Translations under genes and position numbers: made by a program | From: G020353115 sp964389685 | GTDB lineage: Bacteria; Bacteroidota; Bacteroidia; Bacteroidales; VadinHA17 | DNA length: 64,000 bases | Reading direction: 5' to 3' | NCBI GenBank assembly: GCA_964389685.1 | Contig: CAYMFM010000006.1 | Span: forward strand, 37,545-101,544 | Shown here: piece by piece, positions 35,619 to 44,539 of the stretch | How positions within the stretch are numbered: the first letter of the stretch is position 1 | How the letters are laid out: the number at the start of each line of letters is the position of its first letter | The notes under the pieces: generated by a model | What the model saw: the letters and a program-made list of their open reading frames with translations, nothing else | Databases searched by the model: none | Told to the model about the DNA's origin: nothing

Positions 35619-36065
35619 CTATTGATGAATAGCGCGGGAGTTCCCTTCCGCGTTATTATTTTGGGAAAGTCCTGACCGGATAAACAGGATCAACAGGATC
35701 ATTCCCATCAGAAGATCACCGGCTCCCGATAAAATAACCAGAGCGATACTTTCAATGAAAAAGTAGTAGGAAAAGAGAAATATCGCTGCCAGGAATTTGA
35801 TGAAAATGGAGAGTTGAACAAGGTCAACACACCGCTTTATCCTGCGAACTGCAAAGATATAAATGGCTGCCATGACCAGGTGAAATACACCTGCCTGTGT
35901 CGGGAAAAACTTTTCAGTTACTTCAAATCCGAACCGGTTCAATAAACCGGGTGGAAAGAGGATCAGAAATAGCCCCACGATAAACGAATGTAAGGCGATT
36001 AACCATAAGAATAGTATCAAAAACCGAAACATCCTTTGCTGGTGGGAAACCGTTGAAGATTTCAT
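35619..36065 (-). CDS. Small four-helix membrane protein, unknown
   Basis: A 148-residue hydrophobic protein with about four transmembrane segments (residues ~15-38, 55-75, 82-105, 110-132). I start it at ATG 36065. An open frame extends upstream but consists of repeat-like sequence (GTAGAGACGTTGC) and has no hydrophobic order. No domain is recognised; the pattern recalls DUF-type Bacteroidota membrane proteins. It is separated from the CPBP gene by about 147 bases of repeat. Confidence 0.5.
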   Translation of the reverse strand: MKSSTVSHQQRMFRFLILFLWLIALHSFIVGLFLILFPPGLLNRFGFEVTEKFFPTQAGVFHLVMAAIYIFAVRRIKRCVDLVQLSIFIKFLAAIFLFSYYFFIESIALVILSGAGDLLMGMILLILFIRSGLSQNNNAEGNSRAIHQ

Positions 36066-36211
36066 AAGACCTGTTATAAATTGTTTCTGTAAATTTCGAT
36101 AGAAAATTTCAGTTGACCAACTGCAATTAAATAATGAATCGGAAAATCCAACCAAGGTAGAGACGTTGCATGCTTTGTCAGCCTTAGCTTTAGCAAAGGT
36201 TGGCAACGTCT

Positions 36212-37144
36212 CTACGTCTCCCGGGTTACCGTTCCTACCTTCTCCACCAACATCCTCCAGCTTGCCCATCCAAACCTCCGGGATAAAATCAGGATAAAAA
36301 TGACAGAAACCAGAACCAATTCAACCAGGTCAACCAGTGGATTAAGATTCTGAATCTCAAACAGGGCAGGCGTTTGCAGGGTAGAGGAATCATGGGTAAA
36401 AAAGATGGAGAGGTAGATGTTGTTGATGGCATGAACTCCCAGAGCCAGTTCAAGACCGTCATCAACGATGGTAATGATCCCAAAGAAAAGCCCGAAAAGC
36501 AAATATTGCGGCATGGTGAGAGCAAATCCGTATTCTTTGACCTCCGGGTTGAAGGCATGAAGCAGGCCAAAGACCAGTGAAGTGACCAGTATCGGGATCC
36601 ATCGGTTTTTCGATAGAACAGCCAGACCTTGCATCAAATACCCCCTGAACAGTACCTCTTCAAAGGAGGTTTGAAAGGGTATAAACAGGATGGTGACCAG
36701 GATCAGTATGAAGAAGTGGGATGGATCAAAATTGAAACTAAAATTCCCAGGTTCAATGATAAAATGAATAACAAAGACAATCGTCCATAGGATCATCCAG
36801 GTTAATACTCCAAACCAGAACCGGAAATAATCGAACCGTTTTCTACCGGTCAGGGTGTCCGTAATGGTCCGTTTATGGAATTCATGAATCAGGAAAAGAA
36901 GAACGATCAGCCCGGTGAGAAAAGGGAGCACCATCAGCACCAGCCCGATGTTCGGATCTATGCCGAATGCTGCAAAATCGGTGATATTTGAAGCATCGGG
37001 CATCTGCCCGCTCTCCAGCGCTTTTACAAAAAGCAAAATGGTAAAGGGAATCGCTCCGATCTGCGTGGCGGCAAAAACGATGATAAGGGTTACAAAATAT
37101 CGCCAGAAATGATTCTTTCCCTTGAAACCGTTGAGCAGAAACAT
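36212..37144 (-). CDS. CPBP family intramembrane protease
   Basis: A 310-residue polytopic protein started at ATG 37144 (an upstream frame lacks a sensible N-terminus). EEVLFRGYLMQG contains the EExxxR motif, and SLVFGLLHAFNP provides FxxxH of the CAAX/Abi (CPBP) family; the third motif is HAINN. These are membrane glutamic/metallo-type proteases, with roles in bacteriocin self-immunity or prenyl-protein processing in other groups. The role here is unknown. It has about seven to eight helices. Confidence 0.85.
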   Translation of the reverse strand: MFLLNGFKGKNHFWRYFVTLIIVFAATQIGAIPFTILLFVKALESGQMPDASNITDFAAFGIDPNIGLVLMVLPFLTGLIVLLFLIHEFHKRTITDTLTGRKRFDYFRFWFGVLTWMILWTIVFVIHFIIEPGNFSFNFDPSHFFILILVTILFIPFQTSFEEVLFRGYLMQGLAVLSKNRWIPILVTSLVFGLLHAFNPEVKEYGFALTMPQYLLFGLFFGIITIVDDGLELALGVHAINNIYLSIFFTHDSSTLQTPALFEIQNLNPLVDLVELVLVSVIFILILSRRFGWASWRMLVEKVGTVTRET

Positions 37145-37557
37145 GGATGAGAGTGATGATAAAACAATGGAAGATACGAAGAATCTTTGTGAATGGTTAA
37201 TTGCATTCAATGAATCCGATACTTTGTCCACCACCTTCGTTGGTCAGTACAAATTCGCAATTACTCGCCATGCTTTCAGCATGTCTCATGAGACCGCCCG
37301 CCTGAATGCCCGTCCCTGCCCGACTACATCGTTCAGGCGGGCGACCGGTAGGTCATCCGCCAGCCCGAAAGAATGATTCTTTCATTCTGGCGGGGGCGGA
37401 AATGTCATTCGGGCAGGCTACGCTCAGTTCGCAATCCGCTATAAACTCTGTGCCCTGTTCTCCTCCAGAAGGGACCCCTACGGCAAAACTCACCTCCTTT
37501 ATCCATCATCCTTCATCCTTGCTTTCTTTCACTCACAGTCTCATCACTCACCACTCA
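37145..37557. repeat. 413-bp spacer of repeat fragments
   Basis: No gene. It contains GCCCGTCCCTGCCCGA, GTTCAGGCGGGCGA and a GAATGATTCTTTCATTCT hairpin (about 37368-37385). At the right end are the low-complexity CATCACTCACCACTCATCACTC words that also occur at 6010-6090. It may be decayed or recombined repeat material. Confidence 0.4.
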
Positions 37558-38058
37558 TCACTCCACATCCCACGGATACCCATCTCGCAGTTCACAGTAG
37601 CTCCCCTGGGTTGAGCCGGAAAATTTAAATTCCACCGTCATTGTATCGGCATATTCTTCGACAATCTGAAGGAGATAGGTTCCGTATTCGAGCGGTCCGA
37701 TGGTGTATTCAAGGTCATACAGGCAGATGCAGTCACAGGGCTGCGGGCATATTTCGGTCTCTTTTACAGTAATTACCCAATCCTGATCAATGGAAGTGTG
37801 GATTTTTACATTGTCGATACAGCAGTTAAAGGCAACATTTATCCTGTTAATCTTCAGGTAATTGCTATCTGCAGTCTGGTATTCAATGCAATCCTGATTC
37901 TTATCCACCAGTGATTTAAAGGTTTTGCATCCTGTATGTTTGACGTCAGACACCTTAAGCGGATTTTCGGAAGATTTTTCGCATGACGTAATAAAAGGGA
38001 TCAATACAATAACGAGCAGAAGTCCTGTAAAGGGAAAATATCGTTTCATTCGTTTCAT
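37558..38058 (-). CDS. Lipoprotein, paralog A
   Basis: A 166-residue secreted lipoprotein with lipobox LIPFITSCEK. It is a close paralog of the 165-residue protein at 43724-44221. They share CKTFKSLVDKNQDCIEYQT, CLYDxEYTIGPLEYGTY, GSYCELRDGYPWD and about ten cysteines, so disulfide bonds are likely. I know no family. The paralogs flank the RAYT/IS/transglutaminase/DUF4105 stretch, so a segmental duplication is possible. Confidence 0.7.
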   Translation of the reverse strand: MKRMKRYFPFTGLLLVIVLIPFITSCEKSSENPLKVSDVKHTGCKTFKSLVDKNQDCIEYQTADSNYLKINRINVAFNCCIDNVKIHTSIDQDWVITVKETEICPQPCDCICLYDLEYTIGPLEYGTYLLQIVEEYADTMTVEFKFSGSTQGSYCELRDGYPWDVE

Positions 38059-38116
38059 GGTTGTTTTAGTTGTTGTGGTTGGTATGGAATTTATGCAAAT
38101 ATTATGCCTTAGTTTT

Positions 38117-38149
38117 ACTCACCGGGTGACTCCGAATCACCCGGTGAGT
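38117..38149. repeat. REP palindrome downstream of the RAYT gene
   Basis: ACTCACCGGGTGACTCCGAA followed by TCACCCGGTGAGT; 33 bases, arms 13-14 bases. It stands directly after the stop of the RAYT C-terminal part. Confidence 0.92.
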
Positions 38150-38520
38150 TTTTAATCAAACGCCAGACCCAGTTCAAAGGCCTTTTCTCTGTTGATCAAG
38201 GATTTTTCTTTGGCGCTGGAATATTCAGTAAACGATGAAAACTCCCATAAACCGGGTGATTTTACCAGGTTATGTTTAACCGGATTATAATGTATGTAGT
38301 CAAAACATACTTGTGGATACTGGTGTTCTGGACGCCGAATATTTATCGTAGTTATCCCGCTGATGGTGTACCATGAAGGTGACAACCCTTCGGTTTTATT
38401 TAAACAAACAGCTTTTGTTTCCTCCCTGAATAATGACCCACTTCTTTCTTCTTCCTTATTAATGGCCCTTGTATATGAACGAAGCATTATTGCGATTGAA
38501 TCGTTCAAAGAACGTGTTTT

Positions 38521-38539
38521 ACTCACCGGGTGACTCGAA
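38521..38539. repeat. REP, left half, split by the IS
   Basis: ACTCACCGGGTGACTCGAA. It joins the right half at 40270-40288 when the element is removed. TCGAA at 38535-38539 is the left copy of the target duplication. Confidence 0.9.
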
Positions 38540-40269
38540 CCTAAATTGAGCGATTCAAACAACTTAGCTAAAATTATTCCAAAAGGAGCAATAAAGCTTA
38601 GTATTCCAACAAGAGAATCCTCAGAAATATAATTTCCTGGGGATTTATATCTTAGAAAATTAAGAATCTCATATTTTTAGGACATTTCCTCATTTGACAT
38701 ATATACCACTCCCATTACCATTATGGTTTACCGATAAATTGTATTTGTTTTTCTTCTAGGCAATCTGCAATTTCGGTGGAGATTTACATCGTTTCCACAA
38801 CTCAGCAATATTTATTGTTTGGTATACCGACCTTGTTACGTTTAATATAATGTAGCCTGCTCCTGATGTTATCTTTGCAGCAAAATCAATAAGTTTTCTT
38901 CTAAAAGTACTTGGGTATACTGTGGTTGAGATGATTCCGATTGTTACATCTTGTTTGTAGGCCTCGAAGATAAAATGTGTTATAACAAGCAAATAGTAGT
39001 AAGTCCTATTCATCCCAAACCTTTTGAAAGGTAATTGTTCTTTGGTGGCCATTTCTTTTATGCTTCGGTTAATTAGCTCATCGGCACCTCTTTCATGTGA
39101 TTTTTGGATTATTGTTTCTGCTTCAAAATAATGTTTACCACCAGCAGTCATGAGCTTTTGATCAACTCTGGGACATAAGCCGATATTGGTATAAATGATT
39201 GTATCGGTTCTCCTAAACCGCATTAGATATTGTCCATCATCATCCCTTTGCAGGTCTGTATATATACATCTTCTAAATTTAGACCAGGATACAAGCTTAT
39301 TACCAAATTCAACAAAATTCCATATAGCCTTGTTTTTTGAAAATTCTCCAAAGTTATCTGCGGGAATTTCTTGAACATACTCCTTAACACCGTTATACAT
39401 TCTGCTTGTTGTGATATAGTGTATATCTAAATTCTCCTCAAAATCCTCATATGCTCTTTGATCGGCAAACCCACTATCTGCGCATATTATAATTGGTGCT
39501 TCTTCCGAATACCTCTTACGAATTAATTCAACAACCGCCCTTACTCTATCGGTATAATCAGTACCGTGATTGGAGTGAGCACTCCCTTTTCTGAACAATA
39601 CATCAATCAAAAATGGACCCCAACAAATATGCAATGACTGGAAACCTTTCTTCTTCTTGTAGGTTGTTTCATTGCCCTCTCGCTTTTTTGCATAGTCGTT
39701 GTCCATAACCATTGTATCTATTCCGAGTTCAATGATTGTTGGGTTTGTAATTTTTAGCCTCCAAATAAATAATTCATGAAGTATTTTATTAAAAACAAGG
39801 TTGTTAACTATAGACATCTTTGAAAAAAAACGCTTTATTTGGTGGGAGGAAGCCATCTTGTCTATACTGTTTTCTAGCAGTGATGCATATCCTTCATCTT
39901 CTTTCCTCTGGTCAAAGCCTGATATTGACATATCTGTCCCGTCAATAAAAAATGCAAACATTTGTTTTAGAAACCCTCGCAACTGCAAGCCCTTGTTACT
40001 CTTTGTAAGTTTAGAAAGTATAATGCCTGATACTAGACTATACAACCCGATTTTTTCAATGTAACGAAGAAAAAAGGGGAGCCCTCCCCGTGCTGAAATC
40101 TTATCGTTTGTAATGCCAATTTTTGTTATCTTTGTTCCCATAAGAAGATAGTCTTTTTCACTTATTAGGTGATGTGTTGTTTTTTGCTTTATCACCACTA
40201 ATATACACATTATCAGTATAGTGAAGAAGACTTCTTTTTAATTTTTTTAGACAATTCGTTCAGTTTAGG
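38540..40269 (-). mobile_element. IS1380-family insertion sequence, 1730 bp, complete
   Basis: Terminal inverted repeats start CCTAAATTGAGCGATT (left) and CCTAAACTGAACGAAT (right, complement), matching at 13 of 16. The 5-bp target duplication TCGAA (38535-38539 and 40270-40274) is the loop of a REP palindrome. The element carries one transposase gene on the minus strand. Ends were fixed by the duplication and inverted repeats together. IS1380 family elements of this size are common in Bacteroides relatives. Confidence 0.9.
38756..40141 (-). CDS. IS1380-family transposase
   Basis: This 461-residue DDE transposase is counted from ATG 40141 (MGTKITKIGITND). An upstream start would add 23 unusual residues. 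The start RGGLPFFLRYIEKIGL is the family N-terminal pattern. ELGIDTMVMDND and IIICADSGFADQ carry the first two acidic residues. The frame is intact, so the element may still be active. Confidence 0.9.
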   Translation of the reverse strand: MGTKITKIGITNDKISARGGLPFFLRYIEKIGLYSLVSGIILSKLTKSNKGLQLRGFLKQMFAFFIDGTDMSISGFDQRKEDEGYASLLENSIDKMASSHQIKRFFSKMSIVNNLVFNKILHELFIWRLKITNPTIIELGIDTMVMDNDYAKKREGNETTYKKKKGFQSLHICWGPFLIDVLFRKGSAHSNHGTDYTDRVRAVVELIRKRYSEEAPIIICADSGFADQRAYEDFEENLDIHYITTSRMYNGVKEYVQEIPADNFGEFSKNKAIWNFVEFGNKLVSWSKFRRCIYTDLQRDDDGQYLMRFRRTDTIIYTNIGLCPRVDQKLMTAGGKHYFEAETIIQKSHERGADELINRSIKEMATKEQLPFKRFGMNRTYYYLLVITHFIFEAYKQDVTIGIISTTVYPSTFRRKLIDFAAKITSGAGYIILNVTRSVYQTINIAELWKRCKSPPKLQIA

Positions 40270-40288
40270 TCGAAGTCACCCGGTGAGT
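40270..40288. repeat. REP, right half, split by the IS
   Basis: TCGAAGTCACCCGGTGAGT. The first five bases are the right copy of the IS target duplication. Joined to 38521-38534 it gives a complete 33-bp REP, in frame in the RAYT gene. Confidence 0.9.
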
Positions 40289-40502
40289 CATTTCAACCTC
40301 ATTAACATAGACCAGCAGATGAAAATGATTCGGTAGAAGAGCCCAGGCTAACACATCGGCATAAGGCAATATATACTCACGTATCTTTTCTTTGAAGAAG
40401 ACATAATTCCAACGGTAGTAAAAGATTTTAATTTTATTATTTCCTTGATTATAAATGTGGTATAATCTTTCTTTTTCGAAATACATGGTTTATTCATTTT
40501 TT

Positions 40503-40535
40503 ACTCACCGGGTGACTCGAAGTCACCCGGTGAGT
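40503..40535. repeat. REP palindrome upstream of the RAYT gene
   Basis: ACTCACCGGGTGAC, loop TCGAA, GTCACCCGGTGAGT; 14-base perfect arms. It lies 17 bases before the RAYT ATG at 40486 and 8 bases after the stop of the transglutaminase-like gene. Confidence 0.95.
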
Positions 40536-40542
40536 CGTTTGC

Positions 40543-41550
40543 TCACCTCACCTCCACCCGGTACATCAGGGTTGATTCGCCATTAACAAAAATAGTAATG
40601 ACATAGTTACCCCTCTTTTCTACAGTATGATGGAAGAGGTACTTGTTGCCCTGTTTGTCAACGTTTGCCTTGTCACTGTACCGTTCATTGCTCTGGTGGA
40701 CCAGGATCTCATCGATTCTCCGGTCTGAAGTGAATTCAAATGCAATCGATCTCCCGGTTTTTATCCGAATCGTTCCTTCCGTAGGTTTGAAGTTAGAGAT
40801 GTTGTATTCCAGGAATCCTCCCTTTACCAGGGGAAAACTGATAAACTCATTCCATGGAACATTCTTCTCGAGCAGCTGCCATTTAGGGTCTTCAGGAAAG
40901 TGATCGAAAATGAACTTTTCAGGGGGAGTCAGGTAAAATCCCTCCCTGAATTTCCTTGTGAATTTGGTAACACCCGGATCAGTATATCCACTTGCCCAGG
41001 TGGGATCGAGCAGATACCACCTGTTATTGAGTTTGACGGCATTCCAGGTGTGATTTGAGTTATCCAATACCGATCCTCCCCTTATCTCCAGGTTATTCCT
41101 GCCATATCCGTCGATCGCTTCTGCCTCAATCCCGGATTTTTTACACAGGGTAATGAACAATCTTGAATAGCCGTCGCAGACAGACCTTTTGTTTTTTAAA
41201 ACCTCACCGACGATGCGATCATTATCTTCTGCCAAAAGCCGTTGAAGCTCTTCTTCGGTGGAGTAAGTAAAGCGAATGGGGGCGCTACCTTTATGGAAGG
41301 CTTTGATATCGTAATCGATATTTGCTGCGATCCAGGTAAATATCGCCCTTGCTTTTTCATAATCCTCTGTCAGACCTTCGTTCAGATCATTGGCTAATTT
41401 GTCGATGTCCCTGTAATTGCCACCCAGACTTAGGGCATGAGCATCAATGGCTGTATAATCAGCCGTAACGGGATCAATAGCTTGTGAATGAACTTCCTGA
41501 AGGTTCAAAAAAGCTAAGACGATCAAACAAATGTATGTCAGGTTTTTCAT
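40543..41550 (-). CDS. Secreted transglutaminase-like protein
   Basis: This 335-residue protein has a signal peptide (cleavage near VHSQA). The transglutaminase-like core has the triad Cys in KRSVCDGYS, His in NSNHTWNAVKL and Asp in WYLLDPTWASG. Bacterial members can be cysteine proteases or protein-modifying enzymes. The C-terminal ~100 residues look like a beta-rich add-on. No partner gene is evident. Its 3' end is eight bases from a REP unit. Confidence 0.85.
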   Translation of the reverse strand: MKNLTYICLIVLAFLNLQEVHSQAIDPVTADYTAIDAHALSLGGNYRDIDKLANDLNEGLTEDYEKARAIFTWIAANIDYDIKAFHKGSAPIRFTYSTEEELQRLLAEDNDRIVGEVLKNKRSVCDGYSRLFITLCKKSGIEAEAIDGYGRNNLEIRGGSVLDNSNHTWNAVKLNNRWYLLDPTWASGYTDPGVTKFTRKFREGFYLTPPEKFIFDHFPEDPKWQLLEKNVPWNEFISFPLVKGGFLEYNISNFKPTEGTIRIKTGRSIAFEFTSDRRIDEILVHQSNERYSDKANVDKQGNKYLFHHTVEKRGNYVITIFVNGESTLMYRVEVR

Positions 41551-42224
41551 CGCTGTGTTTATTGGTCAACGACCCGGCCTGCCCGAATGACATTCCCGCC
41601 CGGATGACCGCCGGTCGGACGGGCAGTCAGGCAGGGAGGATCGTTGTACTGTGATCTCTGTTCCCGGCAAAATACAAAAAAAATTTTTCTGTTAATCGAA
41701 AAGATTGGGTAAAAGAACAAATTGGTACCGTACCGCAAAGTTCAAAAGTGATACGATGACTTTCCATAGTAAAAGATAGCCCTGCTCAGTCATCGTATCA
41801 CTGGACTCTATCTAATAAACGTCCAAATTTCCCGGTCCATGAAAATCCTTGCTCTTTATACGTCAACCCCCTGCCTGCCCTTCATCCGTCAGACCGGCCA
41901 ATCGGTCAGACGGTCCTGCTTGCCCTTCATCCGTCAGACAGTGACAGCATTTTTATCGATGAATTCTGCAGTTTTTAAGTCCCATTGGGACGGCATGTTT
42001 AAAGAAAGAATCGGAAGCAATGAAGCCCGGCCCAACTACAATGATCTTCAGATGGAAATTCGTCCATGGGCCGAAAAGCACCAGGCGATCCAATAACACG
42101 ACGAAAGATCAATAGCAAAACCGATTTATTTTAGTCGGTTGCCAGCCAGGCTGGGTCGCCCTACATTGTGTATAGGAAATTCAAACCTGGAAGTAGTACT
42201 TATCAGTCTCTGTAAAGCTGGCAA
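41551..42224. repeat. 674-bp spacer with palindromes
   Basis: No convincing gene. AAAAGTGATACGATGACT at 41744-41761 pairs with AGTCATCGTATCACT at 41788-41802, a 26-base-loop version of the hairpin at 44286-44324. CTGCCCTTCATCCGTCAGAC is repeated twice (about 41873 and 41920). GTCGCCCTACATTG and GTAGGTCGACTCTCTGAGTCGACC are near the right end. An 85-codon frame at 41839-42096 is partly repeat-derived and I do not accept it. Confidence 0.5.
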
Positions 42225-43436
42225 CTATGTAGGTCGACTCTCTGAGTCGACCCTTCTAAGTCTCCAATAGATAGAAACAAACCGCACCAGCATAATCAGC
42301 ATCAGAGGGAACATCGTTGGATTAAACTCCTGGGGAATAACCTTCCAGAGCAGAAGGGTGAGCAGCAAGAGGATACCGGTAATCATGATGTATACCCTGA
42401 AGATCCGTTTCCCCAGCAATCCCTGGATCAGGAAAACCGGAAAATGGAGTGGGAAAGCCCATAAAATATTGAGGTTTTGATGCATACCATCATGATCACT
42501 GAATGCCCAGAGCAACACCAATAAAATGCCCTGTAATCCGATAATGGAAAAAAAGATGGTATCCGGCCAGACTATCCGGACACCTTTTTTCATTTCTAAA
42601 ATGGTCAGCACCAGGGCAACCAGGAAGATACCCCAGAAAACGATGCTGGGTGACCACCAGGAAGGGGAGGAGGATCCCTCATCTTCTGCCTGGTAAACGA
42701 CCTGGATATCATCAAAAAGATCACGATTTTTTTCCTTATCCACTTTTTGCATTAGTTCCAGTGGAAGAAACATGCTTTCGCGGACCGTCATGGTCTTGTC
42801 AGAAGGGATTCCCAGCAGAAGATCAATACCCAGTCTGGTCCAGGGTATCGGTTCAAGATAAATAGCCAGGTTTTGACGGAAGGTCCGTTCCTGAAGCGTG
42901 CTGTACTGCGAGAAGTATTCGGGGTCATTGATCGCGGAATCGATCAGGTCCAGCACTTTAGTGGTACAATTGATGTAAAAGAAATCATACAGGTAGTACC
43001 GGTTCTCCGGCAGGTAATGCACCTCAAGTAGATAGAAGGTCTTATCTTTTTCTGCCTGGGATAGGTTTAATTTCTGCTCGAAAATGGAACGTTTTTCCAT
43101 CCTGTATTCCATCTTGAAATCGGAAAAATTGTAGCGCGACAGGGTATACATCAGTCTGCCACGGATGAACTTCAGGTAAAAATTTGGTGTGCTGAAATCA
43201 AACGTACCGAAATTATAGACCACATCAAATCCGTTTACAGGGTCTGTTACCCGCAGGGCTGTATGGCCAAAAACAGAATAGACTTCCTTCCCCGGATCGC
43301 AGGTTAACAGGCTGATCTGTGCCTCTTCGGAGAGATAGCCCCGGCCTGTCTGTCCGGCAGGCTGTGCGGAAACTTCAGAGATCCCGGGAGTCAGTAGTAC
43401 GAAAAGAAGTGTAATAAGGTATCCTTGGATTTTCAT
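42225..43436 (-). CDS. DUF4105 membrane protein
   Basis: A 403-residue protein with signal peptide, an N-terminal periplasmic DUF4105 domain (about 35-245; LLTCDPGKEVYSVFGHTALR, FFYINCTTKVLDLI) and about four C-terminal transmembrane helices (about 265-395). His61-type and Cys residues in GHTALR and INCTT recall the NlpC/P60-like fold suggested for this family. The function is unknown. The gene stands alone between repeats. Confidence 0.8.
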   Translation of the reverse strand: MKIQGYLITLLFVLLTPGISEVSAQPAGQTGRGYLSEEAQISLLTCDPGKEVYSVFGHTALRVTDPVNGFDVVYNFGTFDFSTPNFYLKFIRGRLMYTLSRYNFSDFKMEYRMEKRSIFEQKLNLSQAEKDKTFYLLEVHYLPENRYYLYDFFYINCTTKVLDLIDSAINDPEYFSQYSTLQERTFRQNLAIYLEPIPWTRLGIDLLLGIPSDKTMTVRESMFLPLELMQKVDKEKNRDLFDDIQVVYQAEDEGSSSPSWWSPSIVFWGIFLVALVLTILEMKKGVRIVWPDTIFFSIIGLQGILLVLLWAFSDHDGMHQNLNILWAFPLHFPVFLIQGLLGKRIFRVYIMITGILLLLTLLLWKVIPQEFNPTMFPLMLIMLVRFVSIYWRLRRVDSESRPT

Positions 43437-43586
43437 GCCATTAGTTTACCGGATTTTACCAAACCATTTGCAGCTCAATTTAATGCAAATCTTTAAAAAA
43501 ACCTATGACTGATTCGTACCATTAGAACCGGCGGAAGATATGAAGAATTGTTGTTAATGGTTAATTGTTCAATGTTAATTGTTTTT

Positions 43587-43618
43587 ACTCACCGGGTGAC
43601 TCGAGTCACCCGGTGAGT
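43587..43618. repeat. REP palindrome, perfect
   Basis: ACTCACCGGGTGACTCGAGT followed by CACCCGGTGAGT; a 32-base perfect palindrome, between the DUF4105 gene and lipoprotein paralog B. Confidence 0.95.
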
Positions 43619-43723
43619 TTACATGAATTACTTAAAAATCCAAATTTTGCGATCCTGACACAGCTTCGCTGGTCAGGACAGGTCCGCAATCCGCCTGCCT
43701 GCTGCTGCAGGCAGGAAATCTCG

Positions 43724-44221
43724 TTACTTTACATCCCAGGGATACCCTTCCCTCACCTCACAATAGCTTCCCCGGGTTGTTGCGGAAAATTCAAATTCCA
43801 CAGTTATGGTATCGGTATATCCCTCGATAATCCGCAGGATATAGGTTCCGTATTCCAGTGGCCCGATGGTGTATTCTATGTCATACAGGCAGAGGCAATT
43901 ACATGCCGGGTTTATATCCGTCTCTGCTATAGTAATTACCTGCTCCTGATCAACTGTGGTTTTGATATCCACGCCATCGATACAGAAATTGAAAGCGACA
44001 TTGATTCTATTAATTTTCAGATAATGATCATTTACCGTTTGATATTCGATACAATCCTGATTCTTATCCACCAGTGATTTAAAGGTTTTACAGCTGCTAT
44101 GTTTAATGTTGGACACATTGAGCGGACCGGTAGCCGCTTCCTGCTCGTTTTCGCATGAAAATAAAAATGGAATAAAAAAGAAAATGAGCAGAAATCGTAA
44201 GAGTCTGTGATTTCGTTTCAT
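43724..44221 (-). CDS. Lipoprotein, paralog B
   Basis: This is a 165-residue paralog of 37558-38058 with lipobox LFSCEN. It keeps all shared cysteines and the motifs CIEYQT, LYDIEYTIGPLEYGTYILR and GSYCEVREGYPWD. Identity by eye is well over half. The family is not recognised; a small disulfide-bonded surface or periplasmic protein is likely. Confidence 0.7.
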   Translation of the reverse strand: MKRNHRLLRFLLIFFFIPFLFSCENEQEAATGPLNVSNIKHSSCKTFKSLVDKNQDCIEYQTVNDHYLKINRINVAFNFCIDGVDIKTTVDQEQVITIAETDINPACNCLCLYDIEYTIGPLEYGTYILRIIEGYTDTITVEFEFSATTRGSYCEVREGYPWDVK

Positions 44222-44285
44222 GGTTATGTTAGGCTGTTGTGTTTGACAGGGAAATGGTACAATTTTTATGCCGGAAATAACTGAG

Positions 44286-44324
44286 AAAAGTGATACGATG
44301 ACTTCGAGTCATCGTATCACTTTT
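44286..44324. repeat. Second REP-like palindrome (GTGATACGATGAC stem)
   Basis: AAAAGTGATACGATGACT, loop TCG, AGTCATCGTATCACTTTT; 18-base perfect arms. The core TGACTTCGAGTCA is the same as in the main REP family, but the outer stem is different. A long-loop version is at 41744-41802. Confidence 0.9.
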
Positions 44325-44350
44325 GGTTCTGATTAATCTGGTGTTTTAAC

Positions 44351-44487
44351 CAAAATTGATTTTAACCATCTAAATTTACCCCGGCAGGGGTAGAACAATG
44401 AGTAACCACCGGTGCTAACCGGTGGATAAGATGTAGGAGGATATAACAACCCTACAAGGGTTGAATTTTCAAATGTAAGTTATTAGC
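44351..44487. repeat. Composite three-palindrome repeat, copy A
   Basis: In order: TTACCCCGGCAGGGGTAGAA, GTAACCACCGGTGCTAACCG then GTGG, and CAACCCTACAAGGGTTGAAT. Copy B at 48031-48167 has the same order, spacing and most bases. This is a ~137-bp non-coding unit. Confidence 0.85.
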
Positions 44488-44539
44488 ATTCAACCCCCTG
44501 CCTGCGGTCATCCCGGGGAAAGGGGGATGGATTCTGACC

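Larger units (their letters stand above)
38152..40486 (-). pseudogene. RAYT (REP-associated tyrosine transposase), interrupted by IS1380
   Basis: Two halves of one gene. The N-terminal part (40486-40270) has HIYNQGNNK and LLPNHFHLLVYV, the HUH-like site of Y1 transposases. The C-terminal part (38534-38152) has RSYTRAINK, with the likely catalytic Tyr, and YIHYNPVKHNLV. Removing the element 38540-40269 and one TCGAA repeat joins them in frame as a 199-residue protein of normal RAYT length. A full REP unit lies within the joined coding sequence, reading THRVTSSHPVS. REPs also flank the gene on both sides. The gene is now broken and probably inactive. Confidence 0.88.

Noticed and set aside
41839..42096. 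85-codon frame MKILALYTSTPCLP...
   Set aside because: The middle is built from a duplicated CTGCCCTTCATCCGTCAGAC sequence; no signal or domain; likely chance.
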